NCBI RefSeq assembly: GCF_947498805.1
Contig: NZ_CANMLT010000001.1
Span: 186,001 to 250,000, forward strand
Reading direction: 5' to 3'
DNA: 64,000 nucleotides
Source: an uncultured Tenacibaculum sp.
GTDB lineage: Bacteria; Bacteroidota; Bacteroidia; Flavobacteriales; Flavobacteriaceae
Positions 33,996-42,386 of the stretch are shown here, piece by piece; the first letter of the stretch is position 1, and each line of letters starts with the position of its first letter. The position numbers and the translations under genes were made by a program. The notes under the pieces were generated by a model that saw nothing but the letters and a program-made list of their open reading frames with translations, searched no databases and had not been told where the DNA came from.

Positions 33996-35423
33996 CTAAC
34001 AATCGGCTAAACCAACGGTAATAGCTAAACCTCCTTCAGAGGTCTCTTTATAGTTTCGGTTCATATCTTTAGCGGTTTCCCACATAGTGTCAATAACCTT
34101 ATCTAAAGGTACTTTAGACTCTTTAGGATTCGTTTCTAGAGCTAATTCAGCTGCATTAATAGCTTTTATAGCTCCCATAGCATTACGTTCAATACAAGGC
34201 ACCTGAACAAGTCCTCCAATAGGATCACATGTCAATCCTAAATGATGTTCCATGGCAATTTCAGCAGCAACCAAACATTGTGCAGGTGTTCCTCCTAATA
34301 ATTCAGTTAAAGCAGCAGCGGCCATTGCTGAAGAAACTCCAATTTCAGCCTGACATCCTCCCATAGCAGCAGAAATAGTTGCGTTTTTCTTAAAAATACT
34401 TCCTATTTCACCTGCGGTAAGTAAAAATTTACGAATATGCTCTGTATTGGCTTCGTGATTTTCAATGACCATATAATACATAAGAACTGCTGGAATTACC
34501 CCAGCGCTTCCATTCGTTGGAGCTGTTACAACACGCCCTAAAGATGCGTTTACTTCATTTACTGATAAGGCCAAACAACTAACCCATTTTAAGATTTCAC
34601 GAAACTTAACTTCAGTTTTTCTGATGGAGCCAATCCATTCTTCCTTTGAAGTATAAGAAGCTCCTTTAATGAGTTTTTTGTGAGTTTCGAAAGCTCTACG
34701 CTTTACGTTAAGACCACCTGGTAAGATTCCTTCTGTATGACATCCAATATACATACATTCTAACATGGTGTTCCAAATTCTATCTAACTCTGAGTTAATA
34801 GTGTCTTTATCTCTAAGAACTAGCTCGTTTTCAAAAACAATATCAGAAATAGCTTTGTTTAGCTCTTCACAATAAGCCTCAAGCTCAGTAGCTCTGTTTA
34901 TTGGAAAAGGAAAGTTTTGTTTGTTTATTTCTTCGCTTTCAGTGGCTTCAACGTTTTCTTGAATAACAAAGCCTCCTCCGATGGAATAATACGTTTCAGT
35001 AGAGATTTCTTTATGATTAGAGTTAAAAGCTCTAAAGGTTAATCCATTCGAATGAAAGTCTAAAAAATCACGATTAAAAACAACATTGTCAAATGAAAAT
35101 TCTAACTCTTTTTCATTGTTAAACTGAAGTTTATCAGTAGATTTAATAAGTTCAATGATATTTTCAATATCTTCAATAGGAATATATTCAGGATCAGTTC
35201 CGCTAAGGCCTAATAATACAGCCAAATCAGTAGCATGTCCCTTTCCTGTTAAGGACAAAGAACCATATAAATCAACTTTTACAGCAGATACCTCATTAAA
35301 AAGACTAGAATCTTTTAATTTATGTATCCATTGTTGAGCAGCTCTCCAAGGGCCTAAGGTGTGTGAACTAGAAGGTCCTACACCAATTTTTAGCATATCA
35401 AAAACACTAATAAATTGAGACAT
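33996..35423 (-). CDS. sdaA: L-serine ammonia-lyase (iron-sulfur type, single chain)
   Basis: A 475-residue Fe-S L-serine dehydratase giving pyruvate and ammonia. The N-terminal beta domain starts MSQFISVFDMLKIGVGPSSSHTLGPW; the alpha domain has NGSAGVIPAVLMYY, MGGCQAEIGVSSAMAAAAL and the C-terminal EHHLGLTCDPIGGLVQVPCIERNAMGA, whose cysteines bind the 4Fe-4S cluster. Start at the ATG at 35423: the longer frame to 35549 would pass back through the DUF2853 terminator. It converges on yaaA with a shared terminator. Confidence 0.92.
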   Translation of the reverse strand: MSQFISVFDMLKIGVGPSSSHTLGPWRAAQQWIHKLKDSSLFNEVSAVKVDLYGSLSLTGKGHATDLAVLLGLSGTDPEYIPIEDIENIIELIKSTDKLQFNNEKELEFSFDNVVFNRDFLDFHSNGLTFRAFNSNHKEISTETYYSIGGGFVIQENVEATESEEINKQNFPFPINRATELEAYCEELNKAISDIVFENELVLRDKDTINSELDRIWNTMLECMYIGCHTEGILPGGLNVKRRAFETHKKLIKGASYTSKEEWIGSIRKTEVKFREILKWVSCLALSVNEVNASLGRVVTAPTNGSAGVIPAVLMYYMVIENHEANTEHIRKFLLTAGEIGSIFKKNATISAAMGGCQAEIGVSSAMAAAALTELLGGTPAQCLVAAEIAMEHHLGLTCDPIGGLVQVPCIERNAMGAIKAINAAELALETNPKESKVPLDKVIDTMWETAKDMNRNYKETSEGGLAITVGLADC

Positions 35424-35456
35424 ATATAACGTTGTTTGTAGATGGCTAAAATAAAA

Positions 35457-35487
35457 AAATCCTGTATTGAAAATCAATACAGGATTC
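35457..35487 (-). terminator. intrinsic terminator of the DUF2853 gene
   Basis: AATCCTGTATTGA/TCAATACAGGATT with loop AAA; T run on the minus strand; 22 bases past the stop. Confidence 0.8.
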
Positions 35488-35508
35488 ATATTTTTTAATA
35501 CAATAGTA

Positions 35509-35850
35509 TTACATTCCGTATACAGACTCCTTGTCAAATTTCTTAACAAGCATATAATATACTACTGCACGATATTTGTTTCTTTCAGATCTTCCGATTC
35601 TTTCCATAACATCATCAATCGCTTTATCTAATTCAGCACTATCAGCCAAACCTAATTTTTTCATTAAGAAGTTTTTCTTAACAGTTTCTAATTCTTTAGG
35701 ATCTGTACCAGAAACAGTTTCAGCATCTTTCTTATAAATAGAAGGACCTAAACCTTTAGTTACAGCTGTTAATAAATCAGTATTTGAACGGATGTCTCTA
35801 TCATCCATGAATTTTTTGTAAAGCGCTACTTTTTCGTCAAATTTACTCAT
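35509..35850 (-). CDS. DUF2853 family protein
   Basis: A 113-residue soluble, helical, Lys/Asp-rich protein matching DUF2853 (MSKFDEKVALYKKFMDD at the start, VKKNFLMKKLGL and RNKYRAVVYYMLVKKF near the end). The family is common in Bacteroidetes and Proteobacteria and has no known function. It has a consensus promoter 51-81 bases upstream and its own terminator, so it is a well expressed single-gene unit. Confidence 0.8.
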   Translation of the reverse strand: MSKFDEKVALYKKFMDDRDIRSNTDLLTAVTKGLGPSIYKKDAETVSGTDPKELETVKKNFLMKKLGLADSAELDKAIDDVMERIGRSERNKYRAVVYYMLVKKFDKESVYGM

Positions 35851-35900
35851 GATTTTTTGTTTAAAAAGTTTAATTTAAATTTTGTGACTTTTCATCCTTT

Positions 35901-35931
35901 CAAATATAGAAAAATAAATTAGCTAATCAAA
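35901..35931 (-). promoter_or_regulatory. consensus promoter of the DUF2853 gene
   Basis: Minus strand TTTG (35931 to 35928), exactly 19 bases, TATATTTG (35908 to 35901): a full match to the Bacteroidetes -33/-7 consensus. It predicts a leader of about 44 bases. Confidence 0.65.
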
Positions 35932-35993
35932 TCTCTTTTTAGGGCAAAGTCAAAATGTGAAATTGTTAATTAATTTGTTGAAAACAATTAGCA

Positions 35994-36027
35994 CTTGTAG
36001 TAAATAGGCACTATTCTTGTAGTAAAT
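35994..36027 (+). repeat. 12-base direct repeat upstream of TPR gene
   Basis: CTTGTAGTAAAT occurs at 35994-36005 and again at 36016-36027, period 22 bases, just before the ATG at 36032. A TATTCTTG box (36012-36019) overlaps the second copy, so the pair may be a regulator site covering the promoter. Confidence 0.5.
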
Positions 36028-36031
36028 TTAT

Positions 36032-37426
36032 ATGAATTCAAATCTGAAGCCTATGTCACTATCAAAATTTGAATCAATGTTGAAAACCAACGATGTATAT
36101 TTTTTCGATGCCACAGAGTTCGAAGATATAATACAGCATTACTTAGATGTAGGTAAGCATTCATTGGCTAAAAAAGCCGTTCAGCTTGGTTTAGAGCAGC
36201 ATCCTACATCAATTCAGCTTAAGTTAATGTCTCTTGAATTATTAATTTTTGAAGACAAGTTAAAAGAAGCTATAACGTTGCTAAAAGATATTGAAGCAGT
36301 AGAACCTCATAATGATGAAGTGTTTATTCAAAAGGCAATGATTATGTCTAAAAAGAAAAAGCATTCCAAGGCTATACTAATCTTAAAAGAGTCTTTAAAC
36401 TATGTAGAAGACCCATCTGATATCTGGTCAATGATTGGTATGGAATACCTGTATCTAGATGACTTTGAAAATGCTCGATTGAATTTTGCAAAATGTATTG
36501 AAGTAGACTTTGAAGATTATTCTTCTTTATATAATATTATTTATTGTTTTGATATGGAGGATAGCCATGAAGACGCTATTCGATATCTAACAGCGTATAT
36601 TGATAAAAATCCGTATTGCGAAATAGCTTGGCATCAGTTGGGAAGACAGCACTATGTATTAAGTAACTATGAAGAGGCTTTAAGAGCATTTGATTATGCT
36701 GTTTTAATTGATGAGAGTTTTATCGGAGGGTATTTAGAAAAAGCGAAAACCTTAGAAGAGTTGCATCGATATGAAGAGGCTATAGAAAATTATTTAATAA
36801 CACTTGAATTGGACGACCCAACCGCATTTGCTTACATAAGAATTGGTGAATGTTTCGAAAAGTTACAGGATTTAAATAATGCTATAAATTATTATAAAAA
36901 AGGAGTTCATGAAGATCCTTTGTTAGATAAAGGATGGATTTTATTGACCAATGTTCATTTTAAAGAAAAGAATTATCAAAAAGCTTTGTATTACATAAAC
37001 AAAGCGTTGCAAATTAGTGATGATAATCCGTTGTACTGGAGGAGATATGCCGATATTAATTTGAAGATGAACTTCTATGAAGAAGCTGGAAAAGCTTTTG
37101 AGAATTGTATTCAGTTAGGAGATAATGATATTGAAGTATTTGTTACTTTGGCTGATTTACAATTGTTTTTAGGAGAGTTTAATGATGCTTTGAGAACAAT
37201 GATCAAGGCAAAGAAAATTTATAGAGAATTTGCAGAAATAGAATATAGATTGTGTGGGTTATTTATGATTCTTCAAAAAGAAGAATACAGTTTAACACAC
37301 TTAAAAAATGCATTGGCAATAGATTATGAATATTATAAGGTAATTGCGCCGTTGTTCCCTTCTGTATTTGATAAAGAAAAAGTGAAATTAATTATAGACA
37401 CTTATAATCTTGAACAAAACACTTAA
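36032..37426 (+). CDS. cytoplasmic tetratricopeptide repeat protein
   Basis: A 464-residue protein built almost entirely of TPR units, about ten in all: KLKEAITLLKDIEAVEPHND, DDFENARLNFAKCIEVDFED, SNYEEALRAFDYAVLIDES, HRYEEAIENYLITLELDDP, KNYQKALYYINKALQISDDN, NFYEEAGKAFENCIQLGDND. No signal peptide is seen, so it should be cytoplasmic, unlike the TPR protein at 31753. Role unknown beyond protein binding. It is single, and its TAA stop overlaps the stop of the convergent LRR gene. Confidence 0.85.
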   Translation: MNSNLKPMSLSKFESMLKTNDVYFFDATEFEDIIQHYLDVGKHSLAKKAVQLGLEQHPTSIQLKLMSLELLIFEDKLKEAITLLKDIEAVEPHNDEVFIQKAMIMSKKKKHSKAILILKESLNYVEDPSDIWSMIGMEYLYLDDFENARLNFAKCIEVDFEDYSSLYNIIYCFDMEDSHEDAIRYLTAYIDKNPYCEIAWHQLGRQHYVLSNYEEALRAFDYAVLIDESFIGGYLEKAKTLEELHRYEEAIENYLITLELDDPTAFAYIRIGECFEKLQDLNNAINYYKKGVHEDPLLDKGWILLTNVHFKEKNYQKALYYINKALQISDDNPLYWRRYADINLKMNFYEEAGKAFENCIQLGDNDIEVFVTLADLQLFLGEFNDALRTMIKAKKIYREFAEIEYRLCGLFMILQKEEYSLTHLKNALAIDYEYYKVIAPLFPSVFDKEKVKLIIDTYNLEQNT

Positions 37427-38121
37427 TTCCAAATAATTTTGCATGTTTTGGGTACGCCAAATTTAATTTTTCCTTTTTCATAACTAGAAAAAGGATTGTT
37501 GGCTAATAATAATTTTTTAAGGTATCTTAAGCTTCTAGCATTTAATCCATTTGATATTTGAGAGAGTTGGTTGTTTGAAACGTCAATTATTCTCAATTTT
37601 TTCATTCCACTAAATGAATCAGGGAACAACCAAATAGAGTTGTTTTTTAAGTATAAATACTTCAAGGATTTTAAAAGATTTACTTGTTCAGGAAGTTCTT
37701 CTAATTTATTGCGTTCAAAATAAAGCGTTTCTAAATGTTCTAATCTTACAATGTTTTCTGGAAAAGTGTCAAACACATTATCGTTTAGATTTAGAGATTT
37801 TAGATTAGTTAGATTTTGAATGTCGTTAGGTAAGGAGGTTAAATTATTATTAGCTACATTTAAGGCTTCCAAATTTTTCAAGGCTAAAATAGTACTATCG
37901 ATTTGTTGTATTTTATTGTTTGATAAATTGAGTGTTTTTAAATTATTAAAAGCAATAATATTTTCAGGAAAACTCTGTAGGTTTTTATTTGAAAGATTTA
38001 AATGATATACAGCGGTGGGAGCTTTCAAAGCTTCAGTTATAGAAGTGAAAATTCGATTCTCTTGACAATAAAGTAAGAAATTAGAAAGCAACGATACAAG
38101 GAGAATTATTTTTTTAAGCAT
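37423..38121 (-). CDS. secreted leucine-rich repeat protein
   Basis: A 232-residue protein with a signal peptide (MLKKIILLVSLLSNFLLYCQ) and about six LRR units of 23 residues with the pattern LxxLxxLxLxxNxLxxLPxxI: FNNLKTLNLSNNKIQQID, LKNLEALNVANNNLTSLP, LTNLKSLNLNDNVFDTFP, LEHLETLYFERNKLEELP, LKSLKYLYLKNNSIWLFP, MKKLRIIDVSNNQLSQI. Probably a periplasmic or surface binding protein. It could also be a lipoprotein, as a Cys is present at the end of the signal (FLLYC). Confidence 0.82.
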   Translation of the reverse strand: MLKKIILLVSLLSNFLLYCQENRIFTSITEALKAPTAVYHLNLSNKNLQSFPENIIAFNNLKTLNLSNNKIQQIDSTILALKNLEALNVANNNLTSLPNDIQNLTNLKSLNLNDNVFDTFPENIVRLEHLETLYFERNKLEELPEQVNLLKSLKYLYLKNNSIWLFPDSFSGMKKLRIIDVSNNQLSQISNGLNARSLRYLKKLLLANNPFSSYEKGKIKFGVPKTCKIIWN

Positions 38122-38263
38122 AGGTTTAATAAGGGAAATTTTACATCGATAAAATTAATGAATTTAAAGTGAAAGCTCCTGGAATAAATAGAATTAAGAA
38201 GTATTTTTAATATATAAACGAAAGGGAAATAACAGGTGGAACTCGAAAACGATTTCGCATTTT

Positions 38264-38297
38264 TTTGTAAAACAAGCAGTATATTTCCCTAATTTTG
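38264..38297 (+). promoter_or_regulatory. promoter of pfkA-gap
   Basis: TTTG (38264-38267), 22-base spacer, TAATTTTG (38290-38297), a full -7 match. The predicted transcript start is only a few bases before the ATG at 38311, so the mRNA would be nearly leaderless. Confidence 0.5.
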
Positions 38298-38310
38298 AAA
38301 TTCGATTTTT

Positions 38311-39294
38311 ATGAAAAAAGTTAAAAAAATAGCAGTAATGACGTCTGGTGGAGATTCACCAGGAATGAATGCAGCCATACGTTCAGTGGTTAGGGCATGT
38401 GCATATTATAGAACAGAATGTGTTGGGATTTACAGAGGATATCAAGGATTGATTGAAGGTGATTTGGTACCAATGACAGCACGTAGTGTAAATAATATTG
38501 TACATAAAGGAGGAACGATTTTAAAATCGGCACGTTCAAAAGATTTTAGAACAAAAGAAGGTCGTAAAAAAGCATACGAAAACTTATTAGAACATAAAGT
38601 TGATGCGCTAGTGGTTATTGGAGGTGATGGATCTTTTACTGGAGGTGTTGTGTTTAATAAAGAATATAATTTTCCAATAATTGGAATTCCAGGAACGATT
38701 GACAATGATATTTTCGGAACTTCTCATACATTAGGATATGACACTGCCTTAAATACAGCAGTAGAAGCTATTGATAAAATTAGAGATACTGCCTCTTCTC
38801 ATAATCGACTATTTTTTGTTGAGGTAATGGGACGCGATGCAGGATTTATAGCACTTAATGCTGGGGTAGGAGCTGGAGCTGAGGAAATTTTAATTCCTGA
38901 AGAAGATTTAGGATTAGAAAGAATGCTTGAGTCGTTAAAGAAAAGTAGAAGAACAGGAAAATCTTCAAGTATTGTAGTGGTAGCTGAAGGAGATAAATCT
39001 GGACGAAATGTGTACCAATTAGCAGAATATGTAGAAGAGAATATGCCAGAATATGAAGTAAGAGTATCTGTTCTAGGGCATATGCAAAGAGGAGGTTCGC
39101 CTTCGTGTTTTGATAGAGTTTTAGCAAGTAGATTAGGAGTTAAGGCTGTTGAATTATTAATAGATGGCAAAACAAATTTAATGGTAGGGTTAAAAGATAA
39201 TAAAGTAACTACTACCGAGTTAGAAAAAGCAATTAAAGGAGGTCATACCATAGATATGGATTTATTAAGAGTATCTGATATTATGACCACCTAG
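38311..39294 (+). CDS. pfkA: 6-phosphofructokinase
   Basis: A 327-residue ATP-dependent phosphofructokinase making fructose 1,6-bisphosphate, the committing step of glycolysis. Motifs: IAVMTSGGDSPGMNAAIRSV with the ATP-binding glycines, ALVVIGGDGSFTGG, the substrate and catalytic site IPGTIDNDIFGT, FVEVMGRDAG and HMQRGGSPSCFDRVLASRLG. The GGDGS glycine is typical of ATP rather than pyrophosphate enzymes. The gap gene follows after 19 bases, so pfkA-gap is one operon. Confidence 0.95.
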   Translation: MKKVKKIAVMTSGGDSPGMNAAIRSVVRACAYYRTECVGIYRGYQGLIEGDLVPMTARSVNNIVHKGGTILKSARSKDFRTKEGRKKAYENLLEHKVDALVVIGGDGSFTGGVVFNKEYNFPIIGIPGTIDNDIFGTSHTLGYDTALNTAVEAIDKIRDTASSHNRLFFVEVMGRDAGFIALNAGVGAGAEEILIPEEDLGLERMLESLKKSRRTGKSSSIVVVAEGDKSGRNVYQLAEYVEENMPEYEVRVSVLGHMQRGGSPSCFDRVLASRLGVKAVELLIDGKTNLMVGLKDNKVTTTELEKAIKGGHTIDMDLLRVSDIMTT

Positions 39295-39310
39295 ATATAA
39301 ATTAGAATAG

Positions 39311-40306
<996 letters not shown>

Positions 40307-40326
40307 TTTACTTATAAAGAATAGTT

Positions 40327-40363
40327 AAAACCTGATAGTTTTTAGAAACTATCAGGTTTTTTT
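40327..40363 (+). terminator. intrinsic terminator between the gap genes
   Basis: AAACCTGATAGTTT/AAACTATCAGGTTT stem (40328-40341, 40346-40359) followed by a T run; separates pfkA-gap from the second gap gene. Confidence 0.85.
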
Positions 40364-40377
40364 GTATGAATAAGTTT

Positions 40378-40407
40378 TATATTTGTAGTCCTTTTTTAAA
40401 AAAGGAC
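40378..40407 (+). promoter_or_regulatory. -7 box and 20-bp palindrome upstream of second gap gene
   Basis: TATATTTG (40378-40385) fits the -7 consensus; no well placed -33 box is seen. Two bases later comes a perfect 20-bp palindrome, GTCCTTTTTTAAAAAAGGAC (40388-40407), at or just after the expected transcript start. With no loop and no T run on its 3' side, it looks like an operator rather than a terminator. Confidence 0.5.
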
Positions 40408-40451
40408 AATTTGGGTAAGAATTGTAAGCTAAAGACTTACATAAAATATAA

Positions 40452-41450
<999 letters not shown>

Positions 41451-41474
41451 TATAAATTACGAACTAATAAAATG

Positions 41475-41502
41475 AATTCCCGTTTTGTAACGGGAATTTT
41501 TT
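41475..41502 (+). terminator. intrinsic terminator of second gap gene
   Basis: AATTCCCGTT/AACGGGAATT with loop TTGT and T run, 24 bases past the stop. Confidence 0.8.
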
Positions 41503-41519
41503 ATTTACTTTTATAGCAT

Positions 41520-41882
41520 ATGGAAATAGCAATAATAGCACATGATGGGAAGAAAGCTGACATGGTTCAGTTTTTAAATGAACATAAAGAAATATTAAAG
41601 CAAAAAGGAATAGAGTTGATATCTACTGGTACTACAGGAACCAAAGCAGAGAAAGCTGGGTTTAAAGTAACAAAATATCTGTCGGGGCCCTATGGAGGTG
41701 ATGCACAAATAGCCAGTAGAGTTGCAGAAGGAAAATGTCATATGGTGTTCTTTTTTAGAGATCCACATGAAAAACATCCACATGAACCAGATATTTCTAT
41801 GTTAATGCGTTTATGTGATGTGCATGACATTCCATTGGCTACAAATCCTTCAACGGCAGAATTATTAATTAAAGGAATATAA
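41520..41882 (+). CDS. mgsA: methylglyoxal synthase
   Basis: A 120-residue MgsA, which turns dihydroxyacetone phosphate into methylglyoxal and phosphate, bypassing the lower glycolytic steps when phosphate is short. Motifs: IAIIAHDGKKADMV, LISTGTTGTKA for phosphate binding, the catalytic Asp in SGPYGGDAQIASRVAEG, and HPHEPDISMLMRLCDVHDIPLATNPSTAELLI. It is of the short form, lacking the C-terminal tail of E. coli MgsA. Position after two gap genes fits control of triose-phosphate flux. Confidence 0.9.
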   Translation: MEIAIIAHDGKKADMVQFLNEHKEILKQKGIELISTGTTGTKAEKAGFKVTKYLSGPYGGDAQIASRVAEGKCHMVFFFRDPHEKHPHEPDISMLMRLCDVHDIPLATNPSTAELLIKGI

Positions 41883-41912
41883 AAAAATCCACTTTTTTTA
41901 AGTGGATTTTTT
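41881..41912. terminator. bidirectional terminator between mgsA and ridA
   Basis: AAAATCCACTT/AAGTGGATTTT with a T-rich loop and A/T tails between convergent genes; it begins at the mgsA stop. Confidence 0.8.
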
Positions 41913-41939
41913 AGTTATGTATGCTTGATGTCGTATTCG

Positions 41940-42320
41940 TTATTTGATAGCGATCATACTAATTTCAACATTTACAAACTTAGGTAAGTTCGCTACTTCT
42001 ACAGTTTCTCTTGCAGGAGCAGTGTCTTCATTAAAATATTGAGCATAAACACTATTAATTTTAGAGAAGTTATGCATGTCAGAAATAAAAATAGACGTTT
42101 TTACTACGTGTTCAAATGTCATTTCTGCTGCAGCTAATACTTCTTTCATATTCTCCATTACTTGTTTAGTTTCAGTTTCTATAGAATCTTGAACTAATTC
42201 TCCAGTTTCTGGATTAAGAGCTATTTGTCCTGAAGTATACAAAGTATTTCCACTTAAAACAGCTTGGTTGTATGGTCCAATTGGAGCAGGAGCTTTAGTT
42301 GTTGTTATTATTTTTTTCAT
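41940..42320 (-). CDS. ridA: RidA family reactive intermediate/imine deaminase
   Basis: A 126-residue RidA/YjgF protein, which hydrolyses reactive enamine or imine intermediates such as 2-aminoacrylate from PLP enzymes. Motifs: KAPAPIGPYNQAVLSGNTLYTSGQIALNPETG and the C-terminal ARETVEVANLPKFVNVEISMIA with the conserved catalytic Arg. It lies 66 bases after the LptD-like gene on the same strand. The serine dehydratase and large PLP enzyme in this window both make 2-aminoacrylate-type intermediates. Confidence 0.93.
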   Translation of the reverse strand: MKKIITTTKAPAPIGPYNQAVLSGNTLYTSGQIALNPETGELVQDSIETETKQVMENMKEVLAAAEMTFEHVVKTSIFISDMHNFSKINSVYAQYFNEDTAPARETVEVANLPKFVNVEISMIAIK

Positions 42321-42386
42321 TCTTTTTTATCAAGTTTTGAGTTAAGTTTTAGAATTGATGAATTGTATCTTTTCAAGAATCAATGT

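Noticed and set aside
35424..35549. Longer sdaA start
   Set aside because: The added codons cross the DUF2853 terminator and overlap that gene; SdaA proteins begin at the MSQFISVFDML segment.
38799..39170. 123-codon minus-strand frame within pfkA
   Set aside because: It is antisense to a conserved enzyme and its Ser/Pro/Thr-rich text is what the reverse of a coding strand gives.
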